Position numbers and translations under genes: made by a program
Shown here: positions 1-6,222 of the stretch, piece by piece
How positions within the stretch are numbered: the stretch's first letter is position 1
Layout: each line of letters opens with the position of its first letter
Assembly (NCBI GenBank): GCA_049315745.1
Contig: JBMOJO010000141.1
Coordinates: forward strand, 1 to 9,574
DNA from: JADJPL01 sp049315745
GTDB lineage: Bacteria > Bacteroidota > Bacteroidia > Chitinophagales > Saprospiraceae
Direction of reading: 5' to 3'
Length of the DNA stretch: 9,574 bases
Notes under the pieces: model-generated
The model's database searches: none
Seen by the model: the letters and a program-made list of their open reading frames with translations, nothing else
What the model was told of the DNA's origin: nothing

Positions 1-31
1 TGAAAATGACGTGTCTCTCAGAAGAATATTC

Positions 32-48
32 TGCCGCCGCAGGCGGCA
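32..48 (-). terminator. GC-rich hairpin, possible terminator of the small HTH gene
   Basis: A perfect 7-bp stem (TGCCGCC pairing with GGCGGCA) closes a 3-nt GCA loop, about 40 nt past the stop codon of the minus-strand helix-turn-helix gene. On the minus strand the T run comes before the stem, and the sequence after it (gaatattcttc) is only moderately T-rich, so this is not a textbook intrinsic terminator. The hairpin itself is certain; its role and direction are inferred. It could also act as an RNA 3'-end stabiliser or as a bidirectional terminator for a gene left of the window. Confidence 0.4.
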
Positions 49-86
49 AAAACCTCTTCACACAACCCCTACGGTATCCCTAAAGA

Positions 87-347
87 TTAGTTTTCGCTGG
101 GTTTATGATGCTCCCCGAGGATTTCGAGGGCGAGGTTCATGATCGTCATATCCTCGATATGCACGATACCTCCTTCCGGGCCCGGCTCGATGTGGTGGCC
201 GGTGACGTCCCCACGGTCAAAGTCGTGGGCGCCGAAATAGTTCCTGACCGTTTGCTCTGAAATGTTGAGCATTTCGGCAATTTTGCGGATGCTTCCTTTG
301 GGCAATTTGTGTTTGATTGCCCTCAACTCTTCAAAGGTAATATTCAT
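87..347 (-). CDS. Small helix-turn-helix DNA-binding protein
   Basis: This 86-residue protein begins with a compact DNA-binding region. Residues 19-38 (SIRKIAEMLNISEQTVRNYF) read as a helix-turn-helix: the helix IAEMLNI, a turn at S30, then a recognition helix EQTVRNYF. This resembles the homeodomain-like/MerR-type first helices. The C-terminal half (about 45-80) has a Gly/His/acidic stretch with GPEGGIVHIED and a final helix, which may allow dimerisation or ligand contact. I recall similar short proteins being common in Bacteroidota, but I know no assigned target or function. No membrane segment or signal peptide is present. The start is the ATG at 345-347; no Shine-Dalgarno sequence precedes it, as is normal in this phylum. 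The gene lies 124 nt downstream of the barrel gene on the same strand and may have its own promoter. It is a likely transcription factor or nucleoid-type protein; the regulatory role is inferred. Confidence 0.8.
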   Translation of the reverse strand: MNITFEELRAIKHKLPKGSIRKIAEMLNISEQTVRNYFGAHDFDRGDVTGHHIEPGPEGGIVHIEDMTIMNLALEILGEHHKPSEN

Positions 348-390
348 GACACGTTGTTTAGTGAAACAAATTGGTTCCTGCTTGTCGAGT

Positions 391-421
391 AAAAGTTAGG
401 CATCTTTGCCGGGAAAAACAA
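391..421 (-). promoter_or_regulatory. Candidate Bacteroidota-type promoter for the small HTH gene
   Basis: On the minus strand, TAACTTTT (plus 391-398) matches the Bacteroidota -7 consensus TAnnTTTG at all but the last base. A TTG (plus 419-421) sits 20 nt upstream, a suitable distance for the -33 element. The start codon would lie about 40 nt downstream of the inferred transcription start. This suggests that the HTH gene can be expressed independently of the barrel gene. It rests on consensus matching alone. Confidence 0.33.
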
Positions 422-471
422 GTTTTGCACGGATTTTTTTGTCTGAATTCAATAATGTTTTTTTTGACCGA

Positions 472-2106
472 TTAGAATTGCGCCCTTAGCCCGGCGACGA
501 TATTGAGCCCCACCATGGGGTAATACTGCCAACGCTGATAGCGGTTGTTGAGCAGGTTGTTGGCTTGTACGAAAGCCCCGAGATTAGGGGAGATCCGGTA
601 GTCTGCGGCGGCGCTGAGGTCGAGCAGGGTATTGAGGTTATCGGGTGTGCCATCGGCGGCGAGGACGGGGAGGGCATTTTGGAAGAATAACTCCCCGCGC
701 AGGGTGAGCCCGTCCACCAGTCCGCGGTAAGCAACTCCGGCATTCAGGCTGAGGGACGGCAGGTGCCAGGGCTTTTCCTGGTTTTGCAGGTTGAAGACAT
801 GTTGTGCGAAGCGGCCATTGATCTCGAGTCCCTGGATGATTTGTGTCCTGAGCTCCAGGGCGAGGGTAACGATTCCGGCAGAATCGTAGCGCACATCGAA
901 GCGGGGGATCGCATCCTGGCCGGTGAGGAACAGTGCGAGGTTGTCCACTTCCTTATAGCCGATCTGGGCGCGGTAATTGATGCCCAGGTAGTCGCCTTTT
1001 ACCCCGCCGTAGTAGTGCGTGAAAAAGCTGTTGCGCAGCTGCTGTCGGGAGTTGAGGAAGGGGTTGTAGTCGGTCAGGTTGCGGAAATTGTTTTTTTGCA
1101 GCCCGCCCTCAACGCCGGCGAAGGCGGTGATGAGGTTCTCTACGACGTTGAGGGAGCCTTCGAGCAGGGGGTAGAAGTAGAACTCGTCGTTGTGGGCGGC
1201 GATGCTTGCCCCGAGCAGTGCCCTGAAATTTTTCCCGTGAAAGGCGTAAGAAGGGGTAAAGATGAAGTTGTTGAGCGATTGCCTGCCCGTGTCGCGGTAG
1301 GCGGTAAGGTCGGCCTGTAGCTTGATCCCCAGGGGATTGTTTCCGTCCAGCCATTTTTTCCCCTCTATGACGATATCCATACCGGACTCCCTTGCGGCAT
1401 ACAGGTCCTCCATCGTATAGAAATCTAGGCTGGCGGAATAATCTATATTGCCCACCGTCCTTTGATTGTTGAATACCCGTGCCTGGCCGGAGATCACCGA
1501 GAACCGCTGTTTGACGTCGGATTCCGAGAAAGAGGGGGCGAGGGTGTCGGACTTTTCGTTATACCCGTAAAAATGCACGGCATCGCGGCTGTAATGGAGT
1601 TTTCCGCCGATGCTGAAACCCTTGTCGGTATGGAAAGTCGCATAGGCCCCGGCATCGTTGTCGGCTGATTTTTGATTTTCCAGGTTACCGGAGTTATTGA
1701 TAGAATAATGCCGGAAATCAAAACCTGCATCCAGGTTGTTCTTGTTTACGGCATCATATCCGGCTTCCAGGAGCAGCGCCTTGGGCAGGCCTGCGCCGAC
1801 GCGCAGGAAGCCGTTGTAGGTGGTGTCCTTCGGCTCGTTTCGGAGCGCCTGTGGCGTTACTTTAGGCGCGGGGTACTGTACGTTGAGGGATTTATTGGAG
1901 ATGGTATAATTCACTTTTCGCCGCGCCGTGTCCGTTTGCAGGGCAGGGGGGCTGAGTCGGAAGCGCTCTGCTTCGGCAAGCCGGGCATTGAATTGTTTGC
2001 TAACATCGACGCCGTTGCCGGGGTTCAGGCCGGTTTGTGCGGGGAGGATATGGATAGTACAGCAAGTAGCTGCCAGGAGGACGATCAGGTTTTTAAAATA
2101 TTTCAT
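472..2106 (-). CDS. Plugless TonB-receptor-like outer-membrane beta-barrel protein
   Basis: This is a 544-residue exported protein predicted to sit in the outer membrane. Residues 1-23 form a signal peptide (basic MKYFK, hydrophobic LIVLLAA, cleavage likely after LPA before Q24). Residues 24-98 are a polar, proline-containing periplasmic segment. From about residue 99 to the end the sequence alternates aromatic/hydrophobic and polar residues like transmembrane beta strands. The end, around NLLNNRYQRWQYYPMVG and finishing in Phe544, closely resembles the C-terminus of TonB-dependent receptors, including the terminal aromatic used by the BAM complex. At 544 residues it is shorter than true receptors (usually 700-1100). 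I see no plug domain, no carboxypeptidase-like N-terminal domain and no TonB box, so TonB-driven import is doubtful. The gene follows the TPR gene by 56 nt and probably shares its transcript, which suggests that the TPR protein is its periplasmic partner. The substrate is unknown. Family resemblance is fairly secure; the transport or assembly role is inference. Confidence 0.8.
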   Translation of the reverse strand: MKYFKNLIVLLAATCCTIHILPAQTGLNPGNGVDVSKQFNARLAEAERFRLSPPALQTDTARRKVNYTISNKSLNVQYPAPKVTPQALRNEPKDTTYNGFLRVGAGLPKALLLEAGYDAVNKNNLDAGFDFRHYSINNSGNLENQKSADNDAGAYATFHTDKGFSIGGKLHYSRDAVHFYGYNEKSDTLAPSFSESDVKQRFSVISGQARVFNNQRTVGNIDYSASLDFYTMEDLYAARESGMDIVIEGKKWLDGNNPLGIKLQADLTAYRDTGRQSLNNFIFTPSYAFHGKNFRALLGASIAAHNDEFYFYPLLEGSLNVVENLITAFAGVEGGLQKNNFRNLTDYNPFLNSRQQLRNSFFTHYYGGVKGDYLGINYRAQIGYKEVDNLALFLTGQDAIPRFDVRYDSAGIVTLALELRTQIIQGLEINGRFAQHVFNLQNQEKPWHLPSLSLNAGVAYRGLVDGLTLRGELFFQNALPVLAADGTPDNLNTLLDLSAAADYRISPNLGAFVQANNLLNNRYQRWQYYPMVGLNIVAGLRAQF

Positions 2107-2162
2107 CAGGTGCTTGCCTTAAAGTGAAAGAATGTTTTAGGGTGTTGCTGCCGGGCACAGGT

Positions 2163-5100
2163 TCAATTCCCACCGTTTTTGTTGAGGATGCTGTTTTGCT
2201 CGTTCAGGCGTCTGATTTGGCCGAGGCGGATCGTTGCCTGGTTGACGATTTCCTGATCTTCGCGATAATTTTCGAGCAGGGCCTCCAGCACGGCCTGGGC
2301 GTTGAGGAGGTCTTCTTTAGACCCTTTATCCGCCAGGACATCTGCGAGCAGGAGAGAGGTTTTTGCCCTCCAGTAATAGAAGCCGGAGTTATTCTCGATG
2401 GATTCCAGGCAAGATTCCAGTGCTTTGTTGAGGTCGCGCTGACGGTAGTGGATAAATGCGCGCAGGTAGAGCGCTTCGTCGCTTTGTTCGGTTTGGCTCA
2501 GGCGGATGACTTTGTCGAGCGCGGGGAGGGCGTTGGCAAAATCTTGTTTGTCGAAGGCCAGTTTGCCGAGGAAGAAATTTGCAGTGGCGATTTCGGGGTT
2601 TCCGGCTTTGGGATTTTTGGTGACTTTATCGGCATAGTTATATACCGCGTTTTGGTTTTTACTCCGGTAAGCGCTGCGCAGGGCCCCGAGCTGGGCATTG
2701 AACAACATCCCGTCGTTGGTGGCGGCTTTTTCGAGTTCGGTATAGAGCTTGAAGGCTTTTGCGAAATCCAGTTCATGGTTATACGCGATGACGGAGGCCT
2801 TGTCGAGCGCTTTGATATAATTGCGTCCGCTGCCGGGGGCGATCACGGCTTCATAATCGGATAATGCTTTGGAATAATCTTTCAATGCGGCATAGGATTC
2901 TGCCCGTCCGTAGTACGCAGCGATGACGTTGACCCCCTTTGGAAAACTGCGCAGGTAACTGGTGAACGATTCGACCGCGCGCGGGAAGTCATTTTTTTCA
3001 AAAAGGCTTTGTGCAGCTTTGAAGGCGAGGGCATCGCGGTCGGCGTTTTCGATCTTGTAACCGGGCACGGTTTCAATGAAGGCGACAAACTCTTCCGGCC
3101 TTGAGAGGGTTTCGACATAGATATATTCCAGGGTCTGGAGGGCCTGGTTGGCTTCTTCGGTATCGGGGTTATTGGTAAAGACTCTTTTGTAATAACTGAT
3201 CGCGTCGTCGTAATTCGTCATATTATAGCTGATGAGGCCGAGCTGCAGGTATGCCTGGTTGATCAGCGGGGAGTTGGAGTATCTGGTCACCAGGGTGCGG
3301 AGCGACTCGAGCGCCTGTGCGGGGCGATTGGCGGCCTGGTAGGCAGCTCCTAAGCGGAAGAGGGCATCATCGGCATACTCCGACTTGGGGAAGTCGCGTG
3401 CGAGCTGTTCGAGGGCCAGGGTTTCATCGGTACGCCTGCCCTGCAGCCCGTCAATAAGGGCATTTTGAAAAATCGCATAGTCGTAGCCGGCATAGCGCTT
3501 TTCGATGGCTGCTTTGTAGTACTGTGAAGCATTGCCATATTGGTTGGTGCGGAAGTAGCTGTCGCCGAGGCGCAGGGTGGCATCGCCGAGGACTTTCACG
3601 GTGATGTCCGTATTTTTGATGAAGCGGGCGTTGCGGTTGATCCCGTCCACTGTTGCCTGGAAGGCTGTCCGGGACTGGTCGTAGCTCCCTGTTTTGAGGT
3701 AATTGTACCCCTGGATATATTGTGCGGTAAAAATACCGGATTCGTCGGGCAGGTTGGAGAGGGCCCTGGCGAGGGTGAGGAACTGGTCGAAGTAGCTGAT
3801 GCTTTCTTTAAACTGGCCTTTTCGGTTGGCGAGGTCCCCCATCCAGTAGATTGCACTTGCCTGGATTTTGGGGTCGGCAGGATACTCCATGGCTTTCTGG
3901 AGATAGGTTTTGGCACCGTCCGGGTTATTTTCCTGAAGGAGCTGAATGCCGCGGTTGAAGGCCATTTTTTGATACACTGCAAGGAACTGTGGGGTCCTGT
4001 TGGTTTTGGCGAGCTCATCGGCGATTTCAAAGGCCTGGCGATAGTCTTTGTAGCTCAGCAGCACATCGCCGATTAGGGCCTGGGCTTCGTTGTAGTATTT
4101 TGAGTTGGGTTTGATATTTTTGAGTTCGTTGGCAGCTTCCCGGGGCATATTGAGCTCATAGGCGATTTTGGCATAATTGATCATGGCCTCCTCCTGCAGG
4201 GCGGGGTCGAAATTTTGGCGTTTTGCAGTCGCCAGGGCATTGAGCGCCCCATTTTTATCGCCGGTCTGAAGGTAGCAGTTGGCGAGGTAGAACATGGCAT
4301 TTTGGCCGATGAGTGAGTTGGCGGTCGAGAGCGGGCGGAGGTTTCCGATGGCGGCGGGGTACTTTTTTTCCTGATACTGGGCGAAGCCGAGCTGATAGAG
4401 TTCTTCTTCGCGCAGGCGGCTGGAATTGGCGGCATAGTACTCCAGGAAGGGAAGGGCTTCCTTATAGTTGCCCTGCTCGAACAACGACTGCCCGACGAGC
4501 TGGTTGATTTCTTTGCGGTTCGATACCCGGGGGTCGTTGGCGCGTGTGCGCAACTTGTTTACGACGTCCTGGAAGCGGCGTTGGGCGAAGAGGATCTGCC
4601 CCTGAATATAGGGCATCTCCTGCTTATAGGCGGGATCGTTTTCGACAGCGGTCATGCATTTATAGGCTTGCTCGTAGTTGCCTTCCTGGAAAAAGCAGAA
4701 CCCGAGGTAATAATTTGCAGGGGCAAAATAGGCAGAGGCCGGTTCATTTTGCAGGGCCTGCAAATTGCCTTTGGCCTCCGGATAGCGTTTTTGTGAAAAA
4801 TGCGCATAACCCTGACGGAATCGGATTTGCTCCATTTGCTTTTTTGGCAGCCCCACTGCCGGGATCTGATCGTAATAGCGCAGGGCCTCGTCATAGCGGC
4901 GGCTGTTGAAATAATGGTCGCCGAGGTCGGCGAGCGCGAGTTTATATTCCGGGTCAGGGCGTATGTTGCGAATAAATTCCAGCGCCTTCATTTCCCCGTC
5001 CCGCGTTTTCATTACCACGGAGCATTTTCCGATGAATAGCTGTGCCCGCGTGCGCAGCATTTTGGCTTCGGCTTCGTTGACCGGCAGGAGCAGGTCCAGT

Positions 5101-5267
5101 GTTTGCTGGAATTCCCGGCGTGCTTTGGCGGGCAGACCGTTGTCATAGTACTCCACCCCGCGCTTGTAGGCCGCCTGGGCGTCGGAGTAAACGGAGCTTT
5201 CCTGGGCACCCATCGCTGCCCAGCATAGGAGGAAGAATAACGACCAAGCTGTTTTTCCTGAATACAT
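2163..5267 (-). CDS. Large exported tetratricopeptide-repeat (TPR) protein
   Basis: This 1034-residue protein is built almost entirely of TPR helical hairpins. A signal peptide (about residues 1-21, hydrophobic SLFFLLCWAA, cleavage after MGA) directs it to the periplasm. Cys15 lies inside the hydrophobic core but is preceded by Leu, so it is not a lipobox. TPR-like units with the usual G/A-x-Y-F...G-x-Y-x-x-A-x-x-x-Y pattern are visible near residues 31-61, 114-135, 152-172, 187-207, 258-278, 291-311, 326-346, 397-417, 438-460, 474-494, 518-538, 566-587, 637-657, 674-694, 751-771, 786-806, 897-917 and 932-952, so about 18 or more repeats line most of the chain. TPR arrays bind other proteins and show no catalytic residues. 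The start is ATG 5265-5267, directly followed by the signal peptide. It lies 86 nt after the ABC gene and 56 nt before the barrel gene on the same strand. The most likely role is a periplasmic scaffold for the barrel or another envelope complex. The fold is certain; the partner is inferred from position. Confidence 0.87.
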   Translation of the reverse strand: MYSGKTAWSLFFLLCWAAMGAQESSVYSDAQAAYKRGVEYYDNGLPAKARREFQQTLDLLLPVNEAEAKMLRTRAQLFIGKCSVVMKTRDGEMKALEFIRNIRPDPEYKLALADLGDHYFNSRRYDEALRYYDQIPAVGLPKKQMEQIRFRQGYAHFSQKRYPEAKGNLQALQNEPASAYFAPANYYLGFCFFQEGNYEQAYKCMTAVENDPAYKQEMPYIQGQILFAQRRFQDVVNKLRTRANDPRVSNRKEINQLVGQSLFEQGNYKEALPFLEYYAANSSRLREEELYQLGFAQYQEKKYPAAIGNLRPLSTANSLIGQNAMFYLANCYLQTGDKNGALNALATAKRQNFDPALQEEAMINYAKIAYELNMPREAANELKNIKPNSKYYNEAQALIGDVLLSYKDYRQAFEIADELAKTNRTPQFLAVYQKMAFNRGIQLLQENNPDGAKTYLQKAMEYPADPKIQASAIYWMGDLANRKGQFKESISYFDQFLTLARALSNLPDESGIFTAQYIQGYNYLKTGSYDQSRTAFQATVDGINRNARFIKNTDITVKVLGDATLRLGDSYFRTNQYGNASQYYKAAIEKRYAGYDYAIFQNALIDGLQGRRTDETLALEQLARDFPKSEYADDALFRLGAAYQAANRPAQALESLRTLVTRYSNSPLINQAYLQLGLISYNMTNYDDAISYYKRVFTNNPDTEEANQALQTLEYIYVETLSRPEEFVAFIETVPGYKIENADRDALAFKAAQSLFEKNDFPRAVESFTSYLRSFPKGVNVIAAYYGRAESYAALKDYSKALSDYEAVIAPGSGRNYIKALDKASVIAYNHELDFAKAFKLYTELEKAATNDGMLFNAQLGALRSAYRSKNQNAVYNYADKVTKNPKAGNPEIATANFFLGKLAFDKQDFANALPALDKVIRLSQTEQSDEALYLRAFIHYRQRDLNKALESCLESIENNSGFYYWRAKTSLLLADVLADKGSKEDLLNAQAVLEALLENYREDQEIVNQATIRLGQIRRLNEQNSILNKNGGN

Positions 5268-5353
5268 AAGTTGTGGTATGGTGTTTTTTGGATATAACTT
5301 TCTTCGGCCGGCCCGGGATTGTACCGCTGTCCGGTTTTATCATATTTTTAACA

Positions 5354-6034
5354 TCAGTGCTTCGGCTGCGGTTTTTGCATACCGCCGAGCAAGATCCCAT
5401 CTTTCATCTCGAGGCAGCGGTCGCTCATGCGCGCCAGTTCCGCATTGTGTGTCACAATAACGAAGGTTTGCCGGAAATCCTTGCGCAGGTCGAACAGGAG
5501 CTGGTGCAGTTCCTGGGAGGATTGCGAGTCGAGGTTGCCGGAGGGCTCGTCGGCAAAAACCACCGACGGGCGGTTCATGAGGGCCCTGGCGACCGCCACG
5601 CGCTGCTGCTCGCCGCCGGAGAGCTGGGCAGGCTTGTGCTGCGCACGGCCGGCAAGCCCCAGGTAGTCCAGCAGGCCGGCGGCCCGTTCCTGGGCGGCAG
5701 CTTCGGAGGTGCCGGCAATAAATGCAGGGATACAGACATTTTCAAGGGCGGTAAACTCGGGCAAAAGGTGGTGGAACTGAAAAACAAAACCGATATGGCG
5801 GTTGCGAAATGCGGCCAGGCGTCTGTTGCGCATCGCCGGGATTTCCTCGCCGTTGATGGACAGGCGGCCGGCGTCGGGAAGGTCGAGGGTGCCCAGGATA
5901 TGGAGCAATGTACTCTTCCCGGCACCCGATTTCCCTACGATCGTAACGATCTCCGCCTGCCCGACTTCGATATCCACACCTTTCAGTACTTCCAGGTTGC
6001 CATAGGATTTCCTGATCCCTTTTGCTTCTATCAC
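5354..6034 (-). CDS. LolD/MacB-family ABC transporter ATP-binding protein
   Basis: This 226-residue cytoplasmic ATPase subunit has all the ABC motifs: Walker A GKSGAGKS (34-41), Q-loop Gln86, signature LSGGEQQR (138-145), Walker B VVFADE (158-163), D-loop NLD (167-169) and H-loop His196. The string FADEPSGNLDS is typical of the LolD/MacB/FtsE group, which powers lipoprotein release from the inner membrane, export through the envelope, or cell-division hydrolase control. Length matches LolD (about 220-235). Walker A has Lys35 where the group usually has Pro. No FtsX/LolCE-type permease gene is in the window, so the membrane partner must be encoded elsewhere; this is common for LolD homologues in Bacteroidota. 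Translation appears to start at a GTG (6032-6034); there is no in-frame ATG just upstream and the family N-terminus begins here. It is first of the minus-strand run leading into the TPR and barrel genes. LolD is the best guess, but MacB- or FtsE-type use cannot be excluded. Confidence 0.88.
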   Translation of the reverse strand: MIEAKGIRKSYGNLEVLKGVDIEVGQAEIVTIVGKSGAGKSTLLHILGTLDLPDAGRLSINGEEIPAMRNRRLAAFRNRHIGFVFQFHHLLPEFTALENVCIPAFIAGTSEAAAQERAAGLLDYLGLAGRAQHKPAQLSGGEQQRVAVARALMNRPSVVFADEPSGNLDSQSSQELHQLLFDLRKDFRQTFVIVTHNAELARMSDRCLEMKDGILLGGMQKPQPKH

Positions 6035-6153
6035 TTCTTGTATTTTCTGCGAAATTAGTACAGAAATCAGAGATTTTTGCTTCTATATGAATTAGAACGT
6101 TTGTTGTGCTGAAATATTTGCCCGATATTGTACCTGTGCATGCGACGACTACA

Positions 6154-6165
6154 GGGCGCGCGCCC
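6154..6165. repeat. Perfect 12-bp GC palindrome in the divergent intergenic region
   Basis: GGGCGCGCGCCC is self-complementary over all 12 bases. It lies 26 nt upstream of the photolyase -7 box, between the divergent ABC and photolyase genes, in sequence that is otherwise A/T-richer. The position suits a regulator-binding site affecting the photolyase promoter, or a structural barrier between the two transcription units. The regulator is unknown and the functional role is inferred; a perfect GC palindrome can also arise by chance. Confidence 0.35.
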
Positions 6166-6191
6166 GATTATCCGCAGGTTCCTGCTGCACA

Positions 6192-6199
6192 TAACTTTG
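6192..6199 (+). promoter_or_regulatory. Bacteroidota -7 box of the photolyase promoter
   Basis: TAACTTTG matches the Bacteroidota primary-sigma -7 consensus TAnnTTTG exactly. It lies 23 nt upstream of the photolyase ATG, giving an inferred leader of roughly 20 nt. No TTTG or TTG is found at the expected -33 distance (about 6168-6173 reads gattat), so the promoter may be weak or activator-dependent. The match is visible; promoter activity is inferred. Confidence 0.45.
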
Positions 6200-6222
6200 A
6201 TTGACACAAAAGATGCGATAAA

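Noticed and set aside
417..471. Possible terminator after the barrel gene
   Set aside because: The stretch has A and T runs but no stem longer than a few bases with a workable loop, so no terminator can be called.
507..519. Small CCCCA/TGGGG inverted repeat near the 3' end of the barrel gene
   Set aside because: It is a 5-bp stem inside well-conserved coding sequence (YYPMVG) with no sign of separate function.
2124..2864. Plus-strand open frame of 246 codons antisense to the TPR gene, and similar ones at 763-1320 and 3540-4076
   Set aside because: They are low-complexity Gly/Val/Glu/Phe-rich mirror translations of the TPR and barrel genes, with no domain signature.
5305..5317. Overlapping GC palindromes (GGCCGGCC, CCCGGG) between the ABC and TPR genes
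   Set aside because: They are short, form no convincing terminator (no following T run on the minus strand) and match no operator that I know.
5273..6058. Plus-strand open frame of 261 codons opposite the ABC ATPase gene
   Set aside because: It mirrors a gene with every ABC motif intact and shows no domain pattern of its own.
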